A DNA stretch of 64,000 bases from Armigeres subalbatus (taxonomy: Eukaryota; Arthropoda; Insecta; Diptera; Culicidae), in NCBI RefSeq assembly GCF_024139115.2, contig NC_085140.1, positions 318,187,259 to 318,251,258 of the forward strand. Direction: 5' to 3'. The notes beneath the pieces were generated by a model. The model was not told the origin of the DNA and searched no databases. It saw only the letters and a list, made by a program, of their open reading frames with translations. Both the position numbers and the translations under genes were made by a program. Each line of letters begins with the position of its first letter. Position 1 is the stretch's first letter. Below, piece after piece: positions 55,340 to 64,000 of this stretch.

Positions 55340-56750
55340 GCTCCCAAGCCTTTTGAAAGAACTCTTTTGAGCCTCTTGGAAGGAGGTTTTCGACCTTTTG
55401 AAAGAAGGCTTCTTTTGATCTTGAAAGGAGGCTTCTAAGCCTCTTAAGAAGAGGCGTATGACTCTCTTGAAATGAGGTTTCCGAGCTTCTTGAAAGGGGA
55501 TTCCGAAACTTCCAGCCCTCTTGAAAGGATGCTTCCGAGCCTCTTGAAAGAAGGCTTCTGAGAATCTTGAAAGGAGGATTACAAATTATTTATTTCTTGA
55601 AAGCGGGCATCCGAACCTTTTGAAAGGAGGCTTTCGAACCTCTTGGAAGAAGGCTTTCGACCCTCTCGAAAAGAAGCCTCTGAACGATTCGGACGGAGGC
55701 ATCTAAGTATCTTGAAAGGTGGCTTCCGATTCTCTTGGAAGAACTAGAAGAACTATTTGCAAAGAGAACCTCTTGGAAGAAGGCTTTCGACCCTCTTGAA
55801 AGGATGCTTCTGAACCTCTTGAAAGAAGGATTCTGAAAAGGCAGCTTCCAAGTCGAGCCTCTTAAAAGGAGATTTTCAAGCCTCGTGAAAGGAGGCTTTC
55901 GAACCTTTTGAAGGGAGCCGCCTGGATGAAGCCTTCCAAGCCTCGTGAAAGGGACGTCTAAGCCTCTTAAAATGTGGCTTCCGAACCGCTTGAAAGAAGA
56001 CTTCCGAGTCTCTTGAAAGAAGGCGTATTGAAAGGAAGCTTTCGAGCCTTTTGAAATGAGACTTTTCAGCCTCTTGAAAGAAGACTTCAGAGGGATTCTT
56101 CAGTAAGCAGAGCGATCAGCCGGTCGTCGAAATTTAGTTTTGCTTTGTGTGGAAAGCAAAATGATCGGCCGGTCACCGAAATTTTGTTCTGCTTTGTGCG
56201 GGTGAGTAAGTTAATCAGAAAGTGAAAATTTAGTTCGCATCCAGTTGTGTAGTGTGGTCGATAATTATAATAATTGGTGTTCGTTTGAACGTGTTTGTTT
56301 AAAATTAATCAAACTACACGCTATACACGGCAGACTGTTTACCAAAATGAACCCTGCCACACTCCCCACCCCTCATATCTAACATTCCAGTGATTTCTTG
56401 TGGAAGTGCAATTGACTCGTCGGCTCCTATCAAAGCGAGTATCACGACAACAATTTCCTACCTATGTCTCAATTGACCTGTATTCGGACACGGCCGGCGC
56501 TGGTATTGCTTAATTTTGGGTCACCAGTTCTTACACATTGAAGATGATGTTAGTCCCAAACTTCATCTGTTGGTTCTCTGTGTAATTACAGCTGACAATA
56601 ACGGAGTAGCAACCGTGGGCGGTCAATCATGCTCATGCTCTTGAAAGAAGACTTCAGAGGCTCTTAAAAACAGGCTTTCGAGCTTCTTGGAGTAAGACTC
56701 TCGAGCCTCTTAAAAGAAGGCATCGAAACCTCTTGAAAGGTATTGCACAA
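55340..56750. repeat. 23-bp minisatellite inside the hAT element (interrupted)
   Basis: Diverged units of GAGCCTCTTGAAAGGAGGCT type with a period near 23 bp occupy 55,340-56,093 and 56,638-56,750. Frames such as 55,226-55,438 are repeat artefacts. The array is split by the 544-bp insertion at 56,094. Confidence 0.9.
56094..56637 (+). mobile_element. Retroposon with 23-bp target duplication, shared SINE tail
   Basis: Identical 23-bp direct repeats (56,071-56,093 and 56,638-56,660) bound a 544-bp insertion. Its 5' part holds two ~50-bp units (GATCAGCCGGTCGTCGAAAT and GATCGGCCGGTCACCGAAAT). Its 3' part (GTCACCAGTTCTTACACATT ... GGAGTAGCAACCGTGGGCGG) matches the tail of the SINE at 38,627-39,218 and ends in a CATGCT tandem. 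No tRNA head is visible, so it may be an internally deleted LINE or a SINE with another head. Confidence 0.85.
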
Positions 56751-57344
56751 ACGACACAAAGTTTTAGAATCAAAATTTAAGTAATTATCAGAACTTAAGC
56801 AATGAATTTTTTATTGGAATTGTAATACATCCGCCATTAAGCATTTTTTTCGAGGTACACCCTGGGTCCAGCGAAGGTACCCTCAGGGGTATATATACCC
56901 CAGGTTGAGAACCGCTGTTCTAAGAGAAAAGAACATGTTGAGTGATTGGTTTTTGAAAAACTAATGAATATATTACCGATGCGATTTTATTTGGTGTATC
57001 TGGATATGGTGTCAAAACTTCCACATCTGTCGGTATTTTAACTTTTGTGGAAAACATGCATTACCCACCAGCGTAACGAATGTCCCCATGGTCTTATGTA
57101 TCAACTGCAACCAAGGCCACTCGTCGAAAATCGATCTTGGAGAAGAGTTTTTCCCAAGCTCACTTGTTTTACACAAACATGGATTTATTTGGTGAGATTG
57201 TTTCAATATATTTTTTCCTGATTTCAAGTAAAAACACTTAATACGCACTGGTTTTGAAATCCGGAAGTTTGTTTATGGACCCATCATCCATTTGATAATA
57301 TTAGCATAAACAAATATTTTTTTTATTCGTATATTTATTTGGTA

Positions 57345-57618
57345 CACGCAAAAAAATGTTGCAGTCGAAACTACCATTCCGAGGGTTATTTTAAGAATAT
57401 TCACCGACGATTTTCAGCAGATAACAAACCCGTTTGATTTTACCATGCGCGCAGTAAAAATCAACTGTGGTGGCCCACGCGAAATAATGTCATTTGAACT
57501 GAAACAGTGGTGAATTTCTCTGAAACCATGGTAAAATTTACTGAAATTCCATGGTAGTTTTAAAAACAGAGCGTAGTCTACAAAATAGTAGTTTTTACCA
57601 CGGATTTTTTTTTCTGTG
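57345..57618. mobile_element. MITE with CACNNAAAAAAA ends
   Basis: TACACGCAAAAAAAT at 57,343 is mirrored by TTTTTTTTCTGTGTA ending 57,620. TA lies at both edges. The body holds CCATGGTAAAATTTACTGAA with an inverse partner ACTACCATTCC/CCATGGTAGTTT pattern. Common MITE style in Aedes. No coding capacity. Confidence 0.6.
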
Positions 57619-57714
57619 TAGGCACTCTGTGTTCATAACCGCTACTGTGCCGTGATCTACTGTGGTATTCTGCTGTACAGAATCCACACAGAATGTATTT
57701 TTAGATATCCATTA

Positions 57715-58020
57715 TTCGTTATTGTTGTCGTAGCCAGTTCATCTTTGTCATGAGTCCATTGTGTCCGTTTGTCCATGTCGTGTATCCAATGATCATTGCT
57801 TTGTTCGGTTGCCATTTTAATCTGGGTAACGTTGATTGGATTGCTTCCGAGAAGAACAAGTTGTTAGTCGACATCAGGCAGCCGTGACGGTAAGGCGCGT
57901 ACCCCAAACGAAACCGTATGGGCTGCGAATCCGGCGACTGACGAGGGTTTGGTGAAGGGGTTGGGAATCGAACCCATGACCATTCGCTTATAAGGGACCC
58001 CCCAAAAACAGATAATATTA
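57715..58020 (-). mobile_element. tRNA-related SINE-like repeat
   Basis: On the minus strand GAATGGTCATGGGTTCGATT supplies a B box followed by CCCAACCCC. The body reads GTTTGGGGTACGCGCCTTAC and ends in an ACGACAACAATAACG tail near 57,715. No A box and no clear duplication are visible, so the head may be truncated. The 107-codon minus frame here is a SINE artefact. Confidence 0.5.
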
Positions 58021-58360
58021 ACATAAACATTGTTGTGAGCAAAAGTGACCTCGGACCTCGGTCATGAAATACCAGCTAGCATTTTTTAGAAATAGAAATT
58101 TTCAATGAGATAGTATGAAAACCATGAAAATGTATAAAGTTGATAAGTTGTGAAGAGAATCCAAAACAATCGAGTCAAAATCGATCTAGAGTGCGGCGTT
58201 GCTAACAATCTTGCATTTGACATCTACGTACGAAAAATAACTGCCCAACCCGGGTAAGGCAGAGTCTAATCGGCTAGTATTCAATAAATCCAAGTTGGTT
58301 ATGGAAAATTATTGTGACATATATTCAAGTTTTCATTAAGACAAGTACGGAGGAAGAAAA
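58021..58360. other. Unassigned DNA
   Basis: No feature recognised. Confidence 0.4.
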
Positions 58361-58367
58361 ACTCAAG

Positions 58368-59581
58368 ATGAGCGAATAAGAATCTGACTGCTCGTTGGAT
58401 TTTGAAGTAGCAGCAGAAGCAGCTTTATCCGGTCTTGTTCCGGAGAAGTCAAAAAAAGCTGTACGAAAGTGAGTTCAAGAAATTCGAAGAATGGGGAATG
58501 CGAAATAAAATTAAAGAAGTAGAAGAGAAGTGCTTGCTGATATATTTTACCAAAGGGATGTCTGATAACAAGCCATCGACTAAATGACTCCATGTTGAAA
58601 CAACAATCAGCATGAATCTGGGTGTTGATATTTCAAATTTCAAACAATCTAAGCCTCATTGAAGCGCAAGTCAGATGGTCAGAAAAAATCTAAATTTTTT
58701 ATAATAGAACAAATATTCAAATTTCTAGTAGAAGCCGAGGACGATACGTATGTTGTGTTAAAAGTAATTTACGTTTAAAAAAATCTTTTCACACTTATGA
58801 CTAAATTATTCTATAGCTTGCGATGCGTTGGCGTGTACGGGGCATGTCGTCGAGATGAACTAATAAAATTATCAGTCAGCGACATAGAAGAATTAGGGGA
58901 CAGCGTGCAAATCACGATTCCGAACACAAAGACAAAAATTTCCCGTCAGTTCATGATCACCAAAGGCTGTATACCCGACTTCGACATGTTGAAACTTTTC
59001 CGGTCATATGCAGCACTTTGTACGGCTAACGTCAAACATACACGGTTTTTAGTCGCTTATCGTATAGGAAAGTGTACCAAACAAGCTATTAGGATTAACA
59101 CGATTGCAAAAGTGCCGCACAGAATCGCAACATTTTTTAAAACTACGATCACCAGAAGAATACACTGGGCATTGTTTTCGTCGGTTGTATGCCTCTCTTC
59201 TTGCAGATTCGGCAGTGGACATTTCCGTTTTGAAGAGGCACGGAGGTTGGAAACATTGCCGGTAAAATTTTCGGTGCTTTGGACGATCATACAGTTACAG
59301 AAGAGGGAGAAAATGTTCCTCTCGAAAGCAACGTTCCAATAGCATCTTCCGCGTTTCCGGTGTCTGAAGCATCACTTCCTCTGGACCGGATTGTTTTGTT
59401 GAGCCACAATCTTCTTTCACTGCTCAATTTCGAGAACATCTTCGAATCAAGTACAAATGAATCACCTATTCAATTGTCTATGGTCGCCCGATCGATAATG
59501 CATAACAAAATTCTAACAAGGGGAGTTATTTATTTCAGAAAGAACATTGTAACAAAATGTGTTATAAATTCGGCTGGTTAG
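58368..59581 (+). pseudogene. Crypton-like tyrosine recombinase, broken
   Basis: Three frames read one after another: an N-terminal acidic start (ESDCSLDFEVAAEAALSG), a SAM-like core-binding region (YESEFKKFEEWGMRNKIKEV, KRKSDGQKKSKFF, KFLVEAEDDTYVVLKV), then the catalytic domain. The latter has GVYGACRRDELIKLSVSDIE (first catalytic Arg, about 58,845) and, after a frameshift near 59,130, TGHCFRRLYASLLADSAVDI (His-x-x-Arg, about 59,167) and VLKRHGGWKH. A further shift leads to IAGKIFGALDDHTVTEEGEN. The expected catalytic Tyr after GGWK is not seen. Such recombinases would cut and rejoin DNA through a phosphotyrosine. Stops at 58,377 and elsewhere make it a pseudogene. Crypton is the best fit; a domesticated relative is less likely. 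Confidence 0.85.
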
Positions 59582-60596
59582 TTGTTAAAATCACAAAAAC
59601 TATAGCAAAAATTCTTCAAGCCGTAACACTATTAAAACAGGCTGATATCTTCATATCAACATTATAACAAAAGTTTATATAATATTTTGGTATAAAAATC
59701 TAGTTTCAAGGTAATTGTCTACATCACGGATAAATATCTGGTACGCTACAACGACGGATTTCCATCCATAATGTAGGCAATTAATTTTATTCCAGCTTAT
59801 TGATCATGGGTTCAAGTTATACTGAAGGTGATTTCCTTGATTTTTTTTCTTATATCTGTCTACAAAATATGTAAGTAATTATTTTGTGAAAATAAACATA
59901 ACTAATGTTGTTATAATTTTGATATGAAATATAACTGGACTAAAATACAATTTTATTGATTTATCTTATTATAACACACCTTGTTTTTAATAACAACCAT
60001 TGATAGAACTGAGTTATAATTTTATAATGCATTGCTGATCGGGAGGGGTTCAATAGATCGACATGACACTATACTTTCCATCATGAAAATGAGTTGCATA
60101 ATGCATATTATGCACCTAAATGGGTTGCATAATGTAACACATTCTAAGATGATGAAAAGAAGGCCGTTTTATCATTCAAACTCCAACTGTAAACCAGATA
60201 TTATGATCAGGAATTGCAAAAAATCCATTATAAAATTCATTTGGGTGCTATAATGGAAAACCAACATTAGAACAGTAGTGACATGGCCACATTTTGTTTA
60301 ATTAGCTTGGGTGAGTGTTTAAATAGTGTATTCTCGGTATAGTGTAATAATTAAAATAGTTTGATGTACATAACATCGAAATTTTTCAAAGGCAGGTTTA
60401 TCTATCGCTTCATGGTTTGTCGATCATGCAATGTAGCAGGATAACCTCGAATCTGTTTGTTTTCTGCACCAATTTACTTTTTTGGCAAGAATGATCATGT
60501 GAAGTCAAGGTTTGCGGACAGTATAGCAGCGTCGCTCTAGAATGTTGAGCAATCAAACATGGGAAGTTTCATCAAAACTTACCTTTTTGTATTTTG
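59582..60596. other. AT-rich DNA, no gene seen
   Basis: Several TTATAACA/TGTTATAA motifs suggest a decayed AT-rich element, but ends cannot be set. Confidence 0.4.
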
Positions 60597-60770
60597 CTAT
60601 TATTTCCCTTATGTAATACAAAAATACTTCCACATTCGCATAGTATGATGGTCTTACAAATATTTAAAGGTATCAACTGAATTTTAACCTTAGTTAGTTA
60701 TAGTTTTCTAGAAATCAGAGGAGGGCGTTTTGGCCAGGGTTGTCCTGAGGAGTTTGAGTGCTAAACTATG
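60597..60770 (-). repeat. Dispersed repeat, uninterrupted copy
   Basis: Inverse match to 19,045-19,082 plus 19,637-19,706. The junction reads (minus strand) CAGTTGATACCTTTAAATAT with no insertion, so it serves as an empty site for the MITE at 19,083-19,636. Confidence 0.65.
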
Positions 60771-62740
60771 CCTCATATAAGCGATCACATGATGGATCCA
60801 GCGATAATACGATTACTTGTGGGCGCTCATAATGGGTGCTTATGTGATATTCATGAGGGTCCGCAATGGGCTGAGGCTCATAACATAAGATCCACACACA
60901 AAAGAGCTTACTAACTGTTATTTTTTTGCTGTAGAAATGCTTCATCTTTTCATATGATTCACTCATACACACACATTCACACTTGCTTGCTTCACATTAG
61001 CAATAGAATATCTTTCTATTAACCCTAAAAAAACCCACCAAATCATATATATCTTATGTGTGTCTTCTTTATTTTCTCCTTTCTTCCTCAGTGACAGTGT
61101 GACTGCGTGATGAATGAGCATGTTACAGCACTAAAAGAAGAATAGTTTTCATATGAAACAAACAAATTATATCACACTCGTGTACGTGTTTCCTTTGTGC
61201 CACTTTTGGGGTCATAATTAAAGGAAAAAAAATCATAAATCCAAACGTATCAAAAACAAAAGAAGAATGTAAGTGATAGTGCATGTCCGGCGGTGTGAAA
61301 TCCTCTACGCCCATCGCTGGGAAAACTGCAGTCAACCCGACAGCCAACCATACAGGGGGAAAGAGTTGCACCGATAATAAAGCTTTAAACGCTCGTCACC
61401 CAGTATCAAGTGCTGCAATTCGTGGAAAAAGCTTGCGAATTAACGATAAAATAAAAACTAATAATTACATTTTAACACTGGGGTAATTATTCACACGCAA
61501 GCGGAGAAAAAAAAGCATAAATTCGTCGGCGAAAAAAAAACCAGCTCATTAAGGCAGTTGTTGGAAAAGGAGAAAAGTTTAAACTGGCAGCGAAATGAAC
61601 TGACATTTGAACGAGAGCTTTCCAGTTATATGTCGGCCGGATGGTGCTCTGAGGAGTAATTAGTGTTAAAGCTTGGCCATAATTAAAAGATACGGAATCG
61701 GTCGAATTTAAACTAAAATGGTGACATCGTATTGAACAGTTTTTCTTAAGAATTTACTATTCCAAATTTACCTTTTGACAAAATCCATAAATAAATATAT
61801 TCATTCAATATCAACTATACATTGAGTTTTGGTCATGATTCAACACTATTTGCTCCAAAGTGTGGTGTGCTCAATGTGATCTACCCCCGGCGGTCGGAGG
61901 ACAGGATATGACCAATTGTGGCGTTAAAAATGGCGTGCGTACGGAAATAAATGGCACAGTTTTTGCCGGTAATTAAGTGTCAAAGATTGTGATGGACGAG
62001 CAAGGCACTAAATGCTTCGAGTAACCTATTTTTGCAAAACTGGGAATGAAAAACTACACGCTCACGCGGTACAGTTGATCGGTGGTGAAGCCATTTGGTC
62101 AAATGTTGAATAATGCAAGTTAAATTTGAGTTTAATTGTATTGCATCAACATTTATTCTTGACGGTTTCGAACTTTTATAGAAATTCTCATGGAACATTA
62201 TGTAACATCATGTGATTTCTTCAAAGTTTCTTATGGCTTCAAGTCTATTATGACTTAATTTAAAATATGCCAGGTAAACATTATACTATTTGCGGACTTC
62301 ATATACTTTTTATTAAATGAGATTGCTATATTGAACTGATTTTGGGAGATATTGCTCACGCATTAGTGTTCATTATGCACTGATGAAGTGAAAAATACGG
62401 TGATTATTCGAACCCAGTTCAAAGCTAAGCCAATCTACATGTAAGCAACATTAAATTATAATAAGTAAACATGTTGTTGCTTACACAGATGAACAATAGC
62501 AATTACATATGCTATTTTACAAGCGTTATTTTATCAACATATTTACTGAGCGTTGTTCCAATTGGCAGTATTAAGTCATAACATTTAACTCAAATTGTCT
62601 CACCGTGCCGGTCTTTACAACTGTGACAACGTGTAACATTGGTTGTAATAATAGATACTTCCCCCCCGATCACATTTCCGACTGTGTACAATACGGCAGC
62701 CATAAATTAAAAACAATAAAAATTTCCACGCGATTAATAA
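60771..62740. other. Unique-looking AT-rich DNA
   Basis: No gene or repeat recognised. Short frames (61,123-61,371 minus, 61,283-61,486 plus) have no motif. Confidence 0.4.
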
Positions 62741-62749
62741 ATAAATTGA

Positions 62750-63597
62750 CTAGCCTCGCGCGGGTGCCTTTTCCCGACGGCCAGCCACGACGACTATTTA
62801 TCTATCCGTCGGCCCGTACGCGAAGACATATAAGCTGCTGAGTGCGCAAACGCGTGATGACAGATCACCCACCACATCTGGTGCAAGTCCATACTTCCAC
62901 ACCGCCGGCTACCGAGCGCACCCTGGCCCCGTTGGTTGTCGGGTTGTCACCCGATGATGTTTCGCAGTTCTTCATCAACCTTCGTCCCGGGAGTGACCAA
63001 CCGCCAACCATCATCGCCGCGTTGATGCGTCCGCGTGTTGTGTGAGAAATTCGCAGTGCGATCATAAATCTCTAGGAACGATGATACATCATCAAACACG
63101 AACGACCCAGAAGAACGGCCAACGGCGGCATTCCAAGCACGGTCGCGATGGGTCACGGGACGAAGGAACTAGCAGTGAGTAATTGCGGGACATAAAATTT
63201 GGATGTTTTCACAGTTCGCAGCAGTATGTTGGACGACGAGCTAATCGATCGCCTGAAGAGAAACGGACCGTGATTGAGTCAGCTGAGTGTTGATCCCATC
63301 AGAAGGAATAAAGAGAGGAAAAAAAACCAGGTGAAGTGATTGTGAATCCGATAGTGACGACGCGCAACGAAACCAGAAACCGGCCTGGAGTGTCCGGCCC
63401 TCCGAGTAGACCACGCGAAGGCCAGACGACGGAGGGGTCTGCCCGTTGCGAGCAGCGTGCGTATGAGCCTGTTGTGCGTGTAGTGTTTGTGCGCTTAATG
63501 TGAAAAATCATATGAAATGGTGACATTAATGCCTTGTAGCTATATATCGGCCCCCCGGATCTCCATCATTGATAAAATGATAGAGATAGAACCAAAG
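62750..63597 (+). other. Putative promoter and first exon
   Basis: A GC-rich island with a TATA-like TATAAG at 62,829-62,834, then a CpG-rich, repeat-free leader. Two donor-like sites occur. AGCA/GTGAGT at 63,175 would end a frame starting MIHHQTRTTQKNGQRRHSKH at 63,081. CCAAAG/GTATAC at 63,598 would end a frame MIEIEPK starting 63,577. They are alternatives or parts of one leader with upstream frames. The composition and donors suggest a host gene's 5' end. No protein family can be named from so few residues. Confidence 0.35.
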
Positions 63598-64000
63598 GTA
63601 TACAACCTAGTATAGATGCTTGCTTTTTGGTTTTCTGCTTTTGTCTATAGTTTTGTTTTAGTGGTTCACCTTTAAATGTATGGTCATAATAATTGGAATC
63701 CCAGCGGTTTATGGGAGAAACCCCTTCCATCGAGTCGTTGTTTTTGTTCATTTCCTCTTCATCGGCTGGTCCTTACGAGTCTTACGTAGTGGATGACCAG
63801 ATGTGTGACTTGTACCGAGGCGCACCTAAGCAATAAATTTATTTAGTTTTATGTGGGTCTTTAGGAGATACAAATTATTTGACAACTTAAATTTTCTCGC
63901 TTTCATACGTGGTAGGGATGCTAGATAACGAACATTAACTGTATAACGGAAAGTATTGGAAACTATACAAAATATTCTTAAAGAATCTGTGAATACTTGA
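63598..64000. other. Unassigned DNA, possible intron start
   Basis: AT-rich after the possible donor at 63,598. No feature recognised to the window end. Confidence 0.35.

Larger units (their letters stand above)
55117..56917. mobile_element. Non-autonomous hAT element, 8-bp target duplication
   Basis: CAGCGGTTCTCAACCT at 55,117 is mirrored by AGGTTGAGAACCGCTG ending 56,917. TTCTAAGA occurs exactly on both sides (55,109-55,116 and 56,918-56,925). The CAGNGGTTCTCAACC terminus and 8-bp duplication are diagnostic of the hAT superfamily. There is no transposase frame. The interior is a 23-bp minisatellite interrupted by a nested retroposon. Confidence 0.95.

Noticed and set aside
57860..58000. 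Functional tRNA gene on the minus strand
   Set aside because: A B box is visible, but no A box at the right distance and no acceptor stem.
63175..63224. A 40-50-bp intron between 63,175 and 63,224
   Set aside because: Shorter than usual insect introns and acceptors are weak; treated as alternative donors instead.

Overview
The window looks like accessory, non-genic DNA from a mosquito nuclear genome, most likely a culicine of the Aedes type. The grounds are tRNA-derived SINEs with the structure of the mosquito Feilai family, several decayed LINEs with endonuclease and reverse transcriptase domains, a BEL/Pao pol remnant, many short palindromic MITEs with TA target duplications, and long AT-rich stretches without open frames. 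I recognise no intact host protein-coding gene. Every protein similarity I can defend belongs to a transposable element, and nearly all are broken.

Layout. 1-5,100: stacked minus-strand LINE remnants (endonuclease/RT, a gag-like ORF1, a CR1/Jockey-like 3' end) with MITE ends. 5,110-11,165: one minus-strand LINE split by a 4.3 kb element that has LTR-like direct repeats, TG...CA ends, a 5-bp target duplication and a core of about 2.1 kb of G/T-rich minisatellite instead of gag-pol. 11,160-11,910: a degenerate 24-bp repeat. 12-20 kb: AT-rich DNA with MITEs, a Helitron-like end, SINEs and a possible promoter island near 17 kb. 20.4-22.5 kb: a 5'-truncated plus-strand LINE with a target duplication and few lesions. 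22.8-28.2 kb: nested MITEs, a 25-bp self-complementary minisatellite and a TA-flanked DNA element carrying a LINE 3' end. 28.2-35.4 kb: mostly unique DNA with a near-perfect inverted repeat and a 1.1 kb polypyrimidine tract. 35.4-38.4 kb: a BEL/Pao pol pseudogene with odd repeats beyond its 3' end. 38.6-39.2 kb: a SINE with a 25-bp target duplication. 40.2-41.4 kb and 62.75-63.6 kb: GC-richer islands that may be first exons of host genes. 44.9-48.2 kb: a compound fold-back, a second LINE copy, a Feilai-like SINE and a MITE. 52-57 kb: nested DNA elements, including a hAT-type element with a perfect 8-bp duplication. 58.4-59.6 kb: a broken Crypton-like tyrosine recombinase.

The elements form insertion histories that can be read from the sequence: LTR-like element inside LINE, SINE-like retroposon inside hAT minisatellite, LINE tail inside DNA transposon, MITE inside MITE, and a MITE whose empty site survives in another repeat copy 41 kb away. 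A recurring theme is non-autonomous elements whose interior is a minisatellite. If the two putative first exons are real, much of the window may be intron or intergenic DNA of large mosquito genes.
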